From NCBI GenBank assembly GCA_050084985.1, contig JBITNC010000001.1, positions 26,908,001-26,972,000 of the forward strand: DNA of 64,000 bases, read 5' to 3'. This stretch comes from Nageia nagi (Eukaryota; Pinophyta). This document shows positions 1 to 14,100 of the stretch, one piece after another (positions within the stretch are counted from its first letter, which is position 1; every line of letters starts with the position of its first letter). The position numbers were made by a program, and so were the translations under genes. The notes under the pieces are model-generated. The model was not told the DNA's origin, searched no databases, and saw only the letters and a list, made by a program, of their open reading frames with translations.

Positions 1-1475
1 CCATTAAAATTAGTTTGTGATTTGTAAAGGGATTCTAATGAATTACCTCTTCCTTATAGACAGAGTTGACTAATATCTTTGTACGTGACATGAAGTGTGC
101 CACAGTTTTAAACATTTTTGTTTTTTCTTAAGAACTCTTGTAAACTAAGTGATGCTACTAGACAAGTGAAAACAGGAAAATCTAAATGTTTGGACAGATG
201 CACGACATGTAGAATTATTGTTCAGAAAATATATGCATAGTTTCAAAGAGGAAAAAAAAGTGAGGGCAAGGTAAAATTGCTACTATAAAAAATGTCACAC
301 TAGTTTTATGACTCGGCAAAAAGTGGAATTTTAATCAGCATATCACAAGTCCTTCAGTGTCTTGTTTCCTGGCTGAAAATTGATTGAAAATATCTTTCTT
401 TCAGTTTTTTGGTCTGTGGCAAATAATTGACTCTAAGCAACACTGGCATGCTAAGTGCTAGAGGCCTGCAGTCACCATCAACAGCCAACACAATATGTAC
501 TGATGCTCATGAGTTGAGTGGGCCTGGCTGGACTATCGTGGGAGAGTATGCAGAGCAGTCTCTAAAAAATCTCCTAACTGCCAAGGCTGGTGAAACTGTA
601 GAAGAAGGTCAGAAGCTGGAGATGCAAGTCTGATGGGACTGCCTGATCTATGGACAGGGGTAAGATGGCCCATGATGTCATGTTAAAATCATAACCAATC
701 ATTATAAAAGAAAATTGAGTGCCTCAATGCAAAACAAAATTCGGTAACTGTGATAAACAACAAAGTTCAAACTGATTAAGTTTCATTTGATTCTGAAATG
801 CTGAATCTTGTTCAATCTATTAATGACAAGACAATTCAAACTGAATAGAAAATATAAAATAGCATTAGTGAGAAGCCAATAACATATTCATAAACACATC
901 TTGTGCTCCAGCTTCCTGACTCCTGGCCAGATGTTTAGTAAATTATTAACTAAGTTTTGATGTTAGTGTAGTTGTTCCTAAAATACGTTTTTGAAAACAT
1001 TATTCAACACATTCATTGCAGAAAATTCAGTTTGCAGGAAGATTATATCAACTCTATATGGTTTTCAGATTGTAATAAAGGCGGGGGTTCTTTAGCAGGA
1101 GAGGTTCTTTAGAGTTCTACCCTGGTCATTGTGCATGATAAGGTTCTTGAAAATTCTTGAATTACAAACCACAGGAATTTGAATTCATCTTCTTAGCATG
1201 TTTAAAACTTTAACTTTCTCAGAAATTTCTTCTTATGTTGCATAAATAGAAATTCTTTATCTAGTGATAAGAATGTCACAAATACATCTGTAATTGATAC
1301 TTTGGCCTTCTTGTGATACTAGACATGTCATAGTTTAGATTAGTTTTGTCAGCATATAAGAAAATTCGTCCTGTGAAAAGTAGAAATGATAGTGGCTGAG
1401 TATCATCTCATATTTTTAATGTGACTATCTAAATATGATTTGAAATTTGAACATTTTTCTCTATATGTTTGTCAG
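1..1475 (+). other. Probable DEX1 upstream intron, no exon recognised
   Basis: AT-rich sequence with no reading frame resembling the DEX1 N-terminal FG-GAP region, so the earlier DEX1 exons are presumably upstream of this window. The only open stretch is 427-633 (68 codons, plus strand). It is less AT-rich than its surroundings and ends in EEGQKLEMQV, but it matches no family I recognise and has no convincing splice sites in frame with DEX1. It may be a fragment of an old insertion. The rest looks like ordinary intron sequence ending in the pyrimidine-rich acceptor at 1475. Confidence 0.5.
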
Positions 1476-2129
1476 GCATCAATTTTATGGTCCTCATTGA
1501 GAATGATTGAAATTCTGCATGCAGGCAAACATGAAACTGTCCAAGAGTCGAACTCTAATCAGTCTGTCTCTTCATATAAAGAAGTTGAGAATAAACCTTT
1601 TGTGAATTCATCAGACCCACAATCATTATCCCAGGCTTCTCAAAATGGAAGCCTTGAATTTCATTTTGAGCACAGTGCCCAAAGTGGAGTTGTAGAAAAT
1701 CGTTCTAATCATTTGTCCACTGAAGTAATGAATGGAACCAAAACAAATGTCAGTACAGCTGAACGTATTGGTGATGACGAAGCATCCATGCACAGTGCCC
1801 TGAGTATGGAAGGGCTGACAAATGTGACAACCACAGAAAAGTCAGCAGGTTCTAAAAGGAGGCTTTTAACAGAATCTGAATCAGAAAATTTGGAGAAAAC
1901 TGACAGTGAAAATGCTGCAACTGTTGAAAATGACCAGGACCTGGAAGAAGATGCAGATTCCTCTTTTGATTTGTTTCGAGAAGGAGATGATGCCTTGGCT
2001 GATGAGTATTCATATGACTATGATGATTATGTTGATGAAGCAGCCTGGGGAGATGAACAATGGACTGAATCTGTACATGAAAAAGAAGAAGATTTTGTCA
2101 ATATTGATTCACATATCCTTTCTACTCCA
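1476..2129 (+). CDS. DEX1: DEX1 exon a, acidic region
   Basis: Encodes the low-complexity Ser/Asn/Glu-rich linker and the strongly acidic segment conserved in DEX1 ([19 protein letters not shown], then [13 protein letters not shown] and the VNID.HIL..P end). The donor is gtaagt at 2130. The 5' boundary is ambiguous. An acceptor ending at 1475 has the better pyrimidine tract, but a second AG at 1523-1524 would drop about 16 residues that look unlike DEX1. Both keep this frame open. Confidence 0.85.
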
Positions 2130-5100
2130 GTAAGTGTTATCAAAGATTTTCTACCATGAACCTTGATAACGTATTAAGGATATGTCTCAAAGCTCGATTT
2201 ACAGATAATTGCAAGTGGTAATACTGCAGTATTGGTTATGCTATGGATCAGTTTTATAATCCTGAGACTAATGTTTCAGGTGATAGCAGATATTGACAAT
2301 GATGGCGTAAATGAGATGATTGTTGCAGTGTCTTATTTTTTTGATCGCGAGTAAGCTCTCTTCTCCTTTTGTGGAATGTGATGACTGTTGTGTGTTTACT
2401 TTTACTTTCTAATAAGCTTCATATAGAATGTGACAACCTTGAAAGCAATTGTTAACTTAAACAGATATTTGCTTTTTTCTAATAAATTCATTGTAACTAG
2501 GCAAAAATGGATTTAGTTAGTTATAGATTGAACATGAATCAAGCTGAAATGTTCTGTTTTCAGCAAAATGGGATCTGTAATATGATTTCTAGTTCTTTAT
2601 ACATATGTAAAACATTTCAGCTATTTTTTGTAAGTTCCGTCAAGATTTAAATTGTGGATTGTGCCTTTGTCTTCTTTTCTGGTATACTAAGACATCATGC
2701 GCTATTTGACAGATTCTATGACAACCTCACTATATAATAACGTTTCCATTATTTTTTGTATTGGTTTTACTGTCAAAATTTTAATTGTGGATTTTGCGTG
2801 TCTCCCTTTTTGGTATACTAAGACATCATGTGCTATTTGACAGATACTATGACAACCCGGAACATTCAAGAGAGTTGGGTGGTAATATAGATATTGGTAA
2901 ATATGTTGCAGGTGCAATTGTTGTCTTTAATCTTGATACGAAACAAGTAAAGTGGACTACCCAATTAGATCTTAGCACGGACTCTGGAAAATTTCGTGCC
3001 CATATCTATGCTCCTCCTACAGTGGTTGATCTGGATGGTGATAGTTATTTGGACATTCTCATTGGAACTTCATTTGGCTTCTTTTACGTTCTAGATCATC
3101 ATGGTAATATGTCCAACGGTTTTTTGTTAAATTTCATTCTCACCTTGAAAGTTCTTATTATTTGAATTGACAGCAAAACTGCATAAACATTAAGAATCAG
3201 GAACTGGATTAAAATATAATAGTGAAAGTTAAGATTGAGAAGAAGTTTACTTTTACTTGGTCAGTTCAAATTACAAATATCAACTTGAACCACCTCCAGT
3301 ACTATGTATTATATTAGTTTGAGATCCTAGTAGAGCTCATAATGAATATGTAGAACGTTACACTGTTAATAGCTTTGGCTTTACAGGCTGACGTATAACT
3401 TCAGAATATTTGCTAGAAACTGTATGCAAGCTGACCAACCCGAATTTACATGGGATGGTGGTGAAATTGGATGTAAAATTTCAATTGGTGCTGAGGGAAC
3501 AAGTTGGTAGAGATATAATACATCATTGTAAAATAGTAAAGTCAATATTAGATGAGTGGTAAAAACCACTCAATTAGTTAGGGATTGTGTTAGTTGTTTA
3601 TATCTATCCATTGGCATTTTGAATTTTTTTCATGGTATCAGGGATAGATATGCATTGAAAGGCTGGTGAGGTTATCCTCTCAGTTGAATATGTAGAAAAG
3701 AATAGGGAATGTGCTTCTACAATGCAATATTCCGTGTTAACAATAGTAGAATTGTACAGTCCATTTCTGTTCTCTTAGGCCTTAGAATATATCAAGTATA
3801 TATTCATTGGAAAGAGAACTTGAAGAGCTTTCAAACAACTGACATATTAAGTATTTGGATCAGTATTAAGAGCTATGGCTGTTTGAAGTTGACTTTGCAA
3901 TATAGATTTTTCACAATTTTGGTACACGGGAATGGACAAACTTTATATCCCACATATAAAATTAATTATTTATGAGTCAAGTTTTGTTTTTTTAAATCAT
4001 TATTCAATTTTTTTTTTTTTTTTTAAATTTTAGTTGAGCATTCAAAACTAATTTTATTAATAAAAGAAAATTTTTATGTTTATATGCAAGTGTTGATTGG
4101 AGTGCATAATTTATGGTATTCAAAGTTCATGCTCTGTAGTACTTGACACTCCTAAAATTTGTACTGTGAGAAGTTCACATTAAGGGGGGGGAGGATATAT
4201 TCTTTCCTCAAACTCAATGTGCACTTGATCAAGAAGATGTTTCAGCATGTCACACATGATTGAAGAAAATGAAGGATTGATATGGACCCAATAAAGTGAA
4301 CTTCGTAAGTAGTGATCTGCTCTATTACACTTGGTGGTTGCAACGATTTGTCATCCATAATCATAATTATTGTGAATAGATGTGTATGCCCCTGTTCACA
4401 TGTTGGATAAATATGTTTGCCCCTATCCAATTATGTTGTATGATCATTGATGGAAGTGTTTATCCTTGCCCTTGGTTCTATGGATAATGTGTATGTCACT
4501 ATCCAATTATTTGCGATTGATTGTGTGTCTCCAATCACAAGTGTGTGAATAGTAGTGTTTGTCCCTATTCACAAATTCGACATTTGGATAACCTGTCTCC
4601 CTATCAAATTACGTAGAGAATCATGGATGGCTGAGTATGTCCCTAGCCATGGTTAAATGTCTAGTAAGGTAATCCTATTGAAGAAGTGTAATGAGACAAA
4701 TTCTAATATTGCTTATCACGAATATATGTGTAAGACTCTATTCATACTTGGTATGTGTTGGTATCTTTTTCTTTCCTACCCTAGCATGTGACTATGAGAG
4801 ATGGGATCAAAGAACACACAACACCTTAGGTGAGGAGGCGTTACTCTCCCCCAGTTGAAGGGACTGGTACCCCAAGATTTTCTTGTCTTCAAATGAATAG
4901 GCTACACGCAGTAGACCTTGAAATGCTTGGACTAAGGTATGAGATAACTTGGAATAGGTCTCACCAAATGGTAGACTCAAAATAAAATTTGTTTTTGAAA
5001 GGACTCGGAGTTATCTTTGCACTTTGTTAAGAGGTGTTCCTTGACATTTAAAAAAAAGTGTAAAACAAAGAAAGAAAAAAAAGGAAAGTGAAAAGGAAAC

Positions 5101-8100
5101 AAAGTGAAAGGGATGATAGGGAACTTGCATTAAGCTCAACTATACTCTCTCCACCAACTTCACAAGGTTTGGATGCCTTTCTCTCTAGGTTTGTTATGAT
5201 TTCAACATTCACTTATCCACTCCTACAACAAACAACATGAATGCCATGTAGAAGGGAGCGCAAGGCGATATGCAATTGGAAGTGTGATTTAAAATGAGAT
5301 AGATCAAGACACTGTGAATATTCTCCTCAAGTTAAACTACATAGAGAGAACGATCCAAAATACATAAGTTTACATGCATATTATGAGTAATTTCTAATCA
5401 AGCAATAATATCAACATTGATATGTAATTTTATGAAGCTTATAGCTTACAAGAAAACATCACATACAAATTTTTGATTTTATTGCTTTCATTTTCTCAAT
5501 GCCCTCTATGTTCTTAATATGCACAAATCTGAAACATAATGCACATCCACATAAAGAACACAAGTATTTTTAGAAGTTCCTCTCATTGTTCTGAAAGTAC
5601 ATCCCCTTTTAATAGTTTTCTCATGATTTTATTATTGATACAAGGATGAAGCTTACATCCACAATTAGTCTGAATGCTGCCTCAATGTTTTGGATTTTCA
5701 CACTTTCAGTTCCCATGATCCTTTGGCTCTTCTAAGCTCAACCAAAATCAGGTTCATACTTATTTCTTACATTGCTACAACAACGCTAGCACTCAACCTA
5801 GCATTGGTACTGGTGTTTGCAACAATATATTCTTTTCTGGTTCTATCATCCCATGATCTAGAACTGTCCCTTCCATCATATTTGTGAAAGACTTTGATAG
5901 ATCCTTTCAGATCACTCTCTTTGACAACATATCTCTTTTTTTTTTACATTTCTTATTCATGTACTAGACTCACACACTATACCTTTCACAAATACAATAT
6001 TCTCTTAACAATGCAACTACCATTATTACATCATTGATCTTCCTAATACATAAGAAATAAAATAGCACAAAATGACTATGATATTGTTCATCCTATACTA
6101 TGGCTATACAACTTGATTAGGATGGCTATGAAATTGTCCATCATCTAATCAATATTACAACATGATGATGGAGAAGGTTCTCCCTTCTTATGAAGTTATC
6201 TATCTTCAACAATATTCAAGCCTCTATCAACAACCTCACACTCGACCAATAGTAGAACCAGTAATCCCACCACAAGAATCAGCTCACTAGGCTATTTCCA
6301 TCTCTTATGCTTCTTGTGTCCTCTTTTTGATTGTTGGATTGTTTTATAGACTCCCTAGGGGGTTTTTTCCAATGCGGGCGTTGACCTAAGCATTGGCACT
6401 GGCATGTCGGGTGTATAAGCATGTGAAAGGTCAGGTACCGGGTTAGGTGTCACACGAACTGTCGGGTGAACGATCGAGTCAAATTCAAAATCCCACATCG
6501 TAACTCTAGCAGCTTGGTTCAGTTGCCTGGACTACTTAATACCCTATAGTTCTATCACCCAACCATTAAACCTGAGTTGAACAGTCATATTTTTTTTCCC
6601 AAGTACATCATAAGCTTCCACATATGTATCTCATTCAAATACACATGAGGAGATCTCTTAAGCATACGCAATAATGAAGCTTGGGTTTTGATGGCAAATA
6701 AAGCAAATATGGTGAGCATACAACGAGCACTAATATTATCATAATCAATAAACCCAAGTGCATATGCAATAGGATTCCACAACCTCTGAATGCTCTTGTG
6801 GGTGCGTACATGGGACATGAACCATTCAGAGAAACTTGTATTATTTAGTTTGCATATATCTTTCATAGCACCATTTGGCAATAACTTCCCAGACCATAGG
6901 ACTTGTAGTAGGGGTGATTGCACTTGCCACAAGTGTTTCCACTTTTCCATCGATGAATGGACGTGATTCATAAATATCTATCCTTCCAAGCACATGTGTG
7001 TCTCTTCCTAGTGCCTCATGATCTCGAAAACATGATGATACATATTGCTTTTGACTTCACGGTTACCTGCAGGTAGACCGTGCATGGGGTATGTTGTTAG
7101 GTGGGTTCTCAAGCGCCGCACAAAATCAAAGAGTTTAAGGACTTCTTCACTATAGCCATGGATCGCACATCCTTTGATGGACTATGCTTGTGGCCTGTAG
7201 CATGTGAAACAATTCCTAGGAGTCATGTATTCTTCCACATTTTGCTTGCATGTCTCTCAAGGCATCCACGACCACAACCAATATAGGGATCCACTGCCAA
7301 AGAGTCTCTGATGTAGGCACAAACCTTGTCGCAAGTCTCCCATAGCTCATCACCAATAATCTCCACAAGAGCATTCTCCAGTGCGCCTACCTGCCTTTAG
7401 TAACTTGGAATTATCATTTTGTATGAAAAGGTGATGAACGCATGATTTGAGGACACATTTTGTGTTTATTTATAAACATGTGCTAAGGAATGGGATATTA
7501 AGTTTAAGCGCATGATTTTTGGTATTCATACTTTTGTTTGTATGCAAAGATGCGTCCATGAATGATACTAAAATTGAGCGCAAACTATTTGGGAACATGC
7601 ACTTTATCTTTCCTTCTTTTAGAAAAAAATCAACATTAAGATTGTTTTTAATTTATTTCTTTTGCCTTTTCAAATGTGGTAACCAAAAATGGCTTATTAA
7701 AATATTTAATTTGCTTTTCACCTCTTTTAATGTCGGAGCCTCATCTTTTATTTCCCGTATGCACTTTATTTTTATTTTTATTATTATTATTATTCCCTTA
7801 TGTCTCCCTAGTGGCCATCTTCCTTTATTTTTAATTCTTAAAACATTAAGGTATAGAATCGAATCTTAAAACATAGCGTTTAAAAATTAAAATTCAAAGG
7901 CAAATTACTTGTCTCCTTTTGGATAAAATATCAACCCCCAATTAAATTCTTCCCCAAGCAGCCAAGAAAATATTATTATCCATCAACCAAGTTGGCGACC
8001 CTTTAATTGACTTACAGAAATAGTAAGTATATTCCAATGTGTTCAAAATGGCTCTCGAAAGTGGTAGTCGAGATCTGGTGATGACCCGAACCACTTTCAT

Positions 8101-11100
8101 AATTTTACCTTGTCTCCCTAACCATTAAACACCTTAATTATTTCAATGAGGTTTGGTGTGTAGAAAAATGATATTCTTGTCCTTTTGAATCATCTTTTCT
8201 TAAACACTTAGTCATTTTCATGGGGTCGCACCTACCTACAAACAAGGGATTTGACTTTGCTGGCATGTGACCTGGAGGCTTGGCGCAAACCTTCTAGAGG
8301 TGTAAATCCTTGTCCCGTTCAAAATTTGTGCCAAAGAGGGGCAATTGGAATTGGCACACATCTTTGCGAGGTCAAAAACCTTATCTTACTCAAAATTTGC
8401 GCAAGGAAGGAGGGTGCATGTCAAGCACAAGTCTTTAGGAGGTCATCATTTTTGTCTTGGTTAAGATTTGCGCCTGGGAGAGACATGCTGCTAACTTGTT
8501 ATTTTCCTATTTTTGAAGAACTTGTTCCCACAAGGAAGAATATGCAAGGTTTGCGTAGATTGGGGGAGAGTCACCATTTCTGTCTGTCAAAATCTGTGCT
8601 TGGGAGGAGACTGGCTTGGCGCAAGATCCAAAGGGGTTTGGAACCATGTTTGCTAGGAGATTTACGCCTAGTGTTGTCTTGCTTGGTCCTTAACTATTTT
8701 TGCTTCCTGCTCACCTGTGTTTGCGATTTGAGGTCTTTGGGAGTCTGATGCAAATTTTGGAGGGGACATGAATGTTATCTCCTTGAAAACATATGTCTGG
8801 ATGGGACTGGATCAATTTTCTGGTCTACATTTTCCAAAGAGTCACTTTGGCTATCTTTCACCCATTTGGAGCTCCAGTATCTCTTGATCATGCAACATTG
8901 TTCCCATGGTCATCGCACTCAGCATGTTCTTTTGCCAAAATTTGTGGTCTTCAAATTGCTGGAATTAAGGAGCGTGTTATGGAGGTCACAACAGTATGTT
9001 AATGAACTAATGAGTAGGTTCATCAAGTAGTCATCCTATTGGAGAATGATGTAATGACGTGGTGTTCGAGATAAATTACATCATTGTGAAATAATAAAGT
9101 CAAAATTAGATGAGTGGTAAACACTACTCAAGCAGTTAGGGATTGTGTGAGTTGTTTGTATCTATCCATTGACATCTTGTGAGGTGTTAGGATAGTGTTG
9201 GTATGTTTTTCTTTCCTCTCCCAAAACATGCACAAGATTTTGAGGAAACAACGTTACTTTTTTCCGCTTGAAATGACCGATTACCCCAAGCGCTCACATG
9301 GAATATGGTCTTGATGGCTCAACAGTCATAGATGCATGTTGTTAACCGTATACAAGGGAAATGCATGCCGAAGATCCTTTCCTTAAATGAGGAAAGATTG
9401 CAAATGTGAACGAAAGCGAAGAAAGATCACAAATGCAAAGACAAACACAAGGATAAATGCAAGGGAATGCAAGGAAAGGCAAAGGCCTATGAGGATGTCA
9501 CCAGGGATACAGTGTCTCGGCAAGTCATCTTCAGATTCATTATGGTCGATACACTCACTATCAAGTTGGGCAGCAAATAGCAAATATGCTCAAATCACTA
9601 CTAGACGAGAGCAAGAAGCTGTAGGGTCTTTATGAAAGACTCAATGGAAAGGGTAAAGATGGAGTGAGGGCGTAAGTGTAGTAACCTAACTGAATGACAT
9701 AAAGACAAGCTGTAGGCCTTAAAATATATACACTTGCGTGCAAATTATGCAAAGAAGGATCAATCTCTTTCAAAAAATAATCAATATGCAGTTCATAGAA
9801 AGAACCATTCAGATATGCATAATCCCACAAATGATGTTCCTCAAAGTATAACTTTATGATTTTCTTCCTCTAAACAAACACATTCATAATGATTTTCAAT
9901 AGCAGAACATGCATAGAACCCCTTATGCAGCAATCTTCTATGCAATGGAATGTGGATCTTATGACATGCAAAGGCTCAAAATGATTGTACAAATAAACTC
10001 AATAGCCTCAATCTCAAAATGCAAGAACTCCAATATATGATGCTTTTATTATGTGCAAAAGTCCAATGCAAAAATAGTACAAAGATCATATGCATAAACT
10101 CTTCATGTCAAAATTCCTCATGCAAAAATCCCGTATGTCAAAATCCCTTTCTAAATAGCCCGAGTGGGGTATAAATAGACCACTAGAAGTGATGCCCAAA
10201 AGGTATCAAATCTGATATGGTGTGCACACCCGCAACACACATACCGATACGAAATTAGATATCCACACAAAACTATGCAAGTGGCATCTAAAACTGATAA
10301 AATATAAATGCCACCGCCATAATGCATCTATTTTACCTCTAATCTATGCAATAGAAAATTAGATATGGAATGAATAGTCTAAAAAGGTCTGAAATCTAAA
10401 CATGCGGGAGCAAAACCTCATCCTTGCACCGGTCATATTTATAAATGAATTTGACACATTTGATCTGGCGGGAGCAAAACCTCATCCTTACACTAGTCAA
10501 ATCAAAATAAAGTAAAGTTTGACATAACCAACATAACCATATGCATTGAACACAAAAAAAAAAAATACTGTAGATGAAGTCTACAGGTGAATTAGATCTA
10601 GGCCAGATCTGATTTGGTACGGATGGAGTTCCACTCCTCGTTGGTGAGACCATAGGACTCAATAATCTACCCCAAGAATGCCAAGGCCTTCTGCACACCC
10701 TTGTAGATTATGCCAATAGTGTTGCCATTCTGTCGAAAGTATCCCTTAATCTTCTTGATTGTAGCTTGCATCTGGTATCCTCAGATGACCATTCGCCTCT
10801 TGTGAATAATAGGATGCCCTACCTTTAGTAAGTTGAGATCATCAATCTCAAGATGCTCATGGATTAAATTTTGAGCCTCTGCCAACACCACCTCCTTCCT
10901 AACATTATTATCTTCCCCCTGGAACTTGAGTTGATAAAGATATTCACTCATTTGTTCCTCAACCTCCTTTCGCAAGGGGATTTTGATCTTTAGGACCACA
11001 TTGCACTTCTCAAGTGCGTGGTTCAACCAATCATGAAAATAGGTGAATTCATAACAGTAGAGCAACTTCTCAGGGTTATAGGCATGAATGTGCTGCAGAT

Positions 11101-14100
11101 GGGAGACGTTGGGAAGATAACCATTCTGTTAGACACCTAATCCTTAGGGATTATGATATAGTTAGTATAGTATTAGATACATACTATATTTAGTAAATTC
11201 GTAGCTTTGAATGTACTAGAATTTAGAGAGTCATTTCTTGTAGAATATGAGGAGCTACAATGTATCTTGAGCAGATTTGATTAAGGCATTGTATCCCACC
11301 TATTCAAACTATCTTGAATCTTTGCAAGCTAATGGTAACCTAAAGTCTCTCACATTTGACACTTTGTCTGATAAAATTGCAGAATGTGAGAAGGCTTTTG
11401 GCAAGAAATCTAGTGATTCTACTTCAGGCACATTGTGTATTGCTCAAAAGGGAAAGAATGTTATTCATTATTCTTCTCGAGGTGAAAGCAACAACCGTGG
11501 TCGTGGTAGGAGGAATTATAGAGGCAAGGGGGTAGATTTGATCAAGGTGATCGTGATGAGGGAACAATCTCCATTGCAAAAGATGCAATAGACGAGGCCA
11601 TGAAGCTAATACTTGTCGCACTCCATGGGACAAGATCAAAGAAAGGAATGAAAAACGGGAGCAAGACAAGCGTAAGAACTCTGATTCCGCTCATTATGTT
11701 ACTGCATATTGTAACAATACCATTGAAAATTTGTGTAATACTTCATTTGCATCTTGGGAGGATGCATGGTTATTGGTGCTACATGTCACATGACCTTTCG
11801 AAGAGAATTCTTTGAAGAAATGAATACCAACATTGATGTTGCGGTATATTTTGCTGACAAATCCTGCATCAAACCTTTGGGTATTGGTATTGTGAGACTT
11901 AAATTGCCAGGCCTTCCAGATATGGTTTTTCGAAATGTGCTCTACCTTCACTTGCTATCTCTTGTGCTCATTCGACAACAAGGACACTCTATTCATATAT
12001 TCGATGGCATTGTGGAGATAAGGAGGTCTTCTGACAACAAAGTGGTGATGATTGGCGGGGAGGATGAGAAGCTGTTGAAGATGCATGGAAGTTCTGCCAA
12101 ATCACAAAATTATGCCTACCTCACCAATCAAGAAAAAGGTACTCTCTCATCTAGTCTTTTGTGGCATGCAAGATTTGGCCATCTCAATTTTGATGATCTT
12201 TGTTTATTAAAAAAGAGAGGTTTTTTGGGATTGCCTACTATTCCTAGGAACATAGAACCTTGTGAAGCATGTGTCCTAGCAAAGCACAACAAACAACCTT
12301 TTCATGATTCAAATTTTAGAGCATATAGAAAACTAGAACTCATACACTCCGATTTGTGTGGTCCATTGCCTATCCCTTCTGTTGCTGGAAACAAATATAT
12401 CATGACCCTCATAGATGATTACTCTAGGATGTGTTGGGTGTATTTGTTAAAGAACAAATTTGAATGTTTTGCAAAGTTTAAAGGATTTCATGTGATGATT
12501 GAGAAAGAAGGAAATGCTCATATTGGAACACTTCGTTCTGATAATGGGGGTGAATACACTTCAATTGAATTCAAGAATTATCTTAGTGAACATGGAATCA
12601 AGCATCAAACAATTGTTCCCTACAATCCGCAACAGAATGGTGTAGTTGAAAGAATGATTAGAACTTTGTTGAATATGACATAGGCAATGTTGTTTTTCAA
12701 GAATGTGAAGATGATGTTTTGGGGTGATGCAGTTGCTTGTGCAATGTATGTTAGAAATAGATGTCCATCTCAGGCTCTTGATGATAAGACTCCATATGAA
12801 ATGTGGTTTGGCAATGTTCCTTCAGTTCGACATCTCAGGGTTTTTGGTTCCACCTACTATGCCCTAGTCCCTAAGGAACAAAGAAACAAACTTGGTGCCA
12901 AGAGTCAAAAATGTATCTTCTTGGGATACTCAAATACTACCAAGGGTTATAAGCTTTATGACGAGGTAAACAAAAAGTTCCTCTTTGCAAGGGACGTCAT
13001 TTTTCTAGAATGTTCCAAGAGTGACCCGACTGTTGAGTGGCAGCTTGATCACCTTGATAGGTTTACTCGTGGAAAGCATTTCTCTGAACATGATTACGAG
13101 ATTCCAAATGTTGAGGGGGGGATCCCTATTTTGGATCAATCATTGGAATCTACACCACTTGTGCCTGTTCCAGAAGTGCCTGATCCAGCAGTTGCACCTG
13201 TTCCAGTAGTACAAGCACCTCCTCCATCACAGGAAAATCCTTCCTCTTCGTAAGTCCCAGAAGCTCCTTTGGATCATGTGATTGAAGGGTTCGATAGGTT
13301 GAGTCTTGATGAGGATGAAGAACCTCCTCAGCTTGTTGACCAACTAGAAACATTGCAGAAGATTCCTAAGTGGCTTTCCAAAACACTTGAGAGTGTTCAT
13401 CCCCATGAAGTTGGAAAGACGGGAACTAGGAGTTCCTATAGAAACAAAATTGAAGATGGAGCAGTAGAGGATTCAGATTCAGGTGATGATATTGAGGATA
13501 TGGAATGTTCGTTTGATTGTGAATTGAATTTCTCTGTTGATTGTGAGCCAACTTCCTTTAAAGAAGCTTTTTCTCATGATGTCTGGAGGGATGCTATGAA
13601 GAAGGGGTATGATGCTCACATCAAGAATGGGACATGGAAGTTGGTGGATCCTCCATATGGAACCAAACCTATTGGATGCAAGTGGTTTACAAGAACAAAT
13701 ACAGATTAGATGGCTCACTTGAGAAACACAAAGCGAGGCTTGTAGCAAAGGGTTCTACATAGAAAGAAGGTATTGATTATGATGACACCTTTGCTCCCAC
13801 AACAAAATGGGCTACTATTCGTTCTTTGTTGGTAATGTCAGCTCAGCATGGATGGAAATTCATCAGATGGATGTGAAGATTGCTTTCTTGAATTATGATT
13901 TGAAAGTAAATGTGTACATGAGACAACCAGAAGGATTTGTAGTGAAGTGTCAGGAACAAAAAGTTTGTAAGCTTATCAAGTCCTTGTATGGCCTAAAACA
14001 AGCTCCTCGCGCTTGGTACGAAAAGCTTACTGAGCATCTTGTGAAGATAAACTTTGAACACTTTAATCTGGATGATGCAACTTTGTTTATCAGAAAAGTT

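Larger units (their letters stand above)
4756..8993 (-). mobile_element. Element E (LTR-less TGTTG..CAACA family)
   Basis: Flanked by a perfect 5-bp TSD, GTATG (4751-4755 and 8994-8998). Read on the minus strand it starts TGTTGTGACCTCCATAACA at 8993 and ends GAAAGAAAAAGATACCAACA at 4756, the same termini as elements A-D. A palindrome array lies near its 5' end (8260-8700) and a decayed minus-strand ORF in the middle (about 6585-7400). I see no LTR pair, RT, integrase or known transposase. Confidence 0.75.
3505..9195 (+). mobile_element. TRIM-like short-LTR remnant (element J), split by element E
   Basis: About 114 bp at 3508-3621 is repeated directly at 9067-9180 (shared blocks tagatgagtggtaaa, gttagggattgtgt and tatctatccattg). 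Eleven bases after the first copy, at about 3633, TGGTATCAGGG resembles the tRNA-iMet primer binding site used by many plant LTR elements. The internal part, without E, is only about 1.2 kb and has no pol-like ORF. The exact LTR ends and a TSD were not found. A partial duplication of intron sequence is the alternative. Confidence 0.45.

Noticed and set aside
427-633. An upstream DEX1 exon
   Set aside because: The translation has no FG-GAP motif and does not match the DEX1 region expected before the acidic linker.
3104-3165. Extension of exon c as a longer coding exon
   Set aside because: The frame beyond 3103 is hydrophobic and unlike DEX1; the donor gtaata at 3104 joins in frame to the conserved continuation at 52021.
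8251-8748. Plus-strand ORF of 165 codons
   Set aside because: Runs through the palindrome array of element E, opposite to the element's own coding direction.
9196-10524. 3' LTR of element A (and 28931-38775 of B, 20635-21784 of D, 41136-42282 of C)
   Set aside because: They look like LTRs (TG..CA, right length), and I first read them that way, but no matching copy exists at the 5' end of any of the five elements. The 5-bp TSDs fall at the distant TGTTGTG ends instead.
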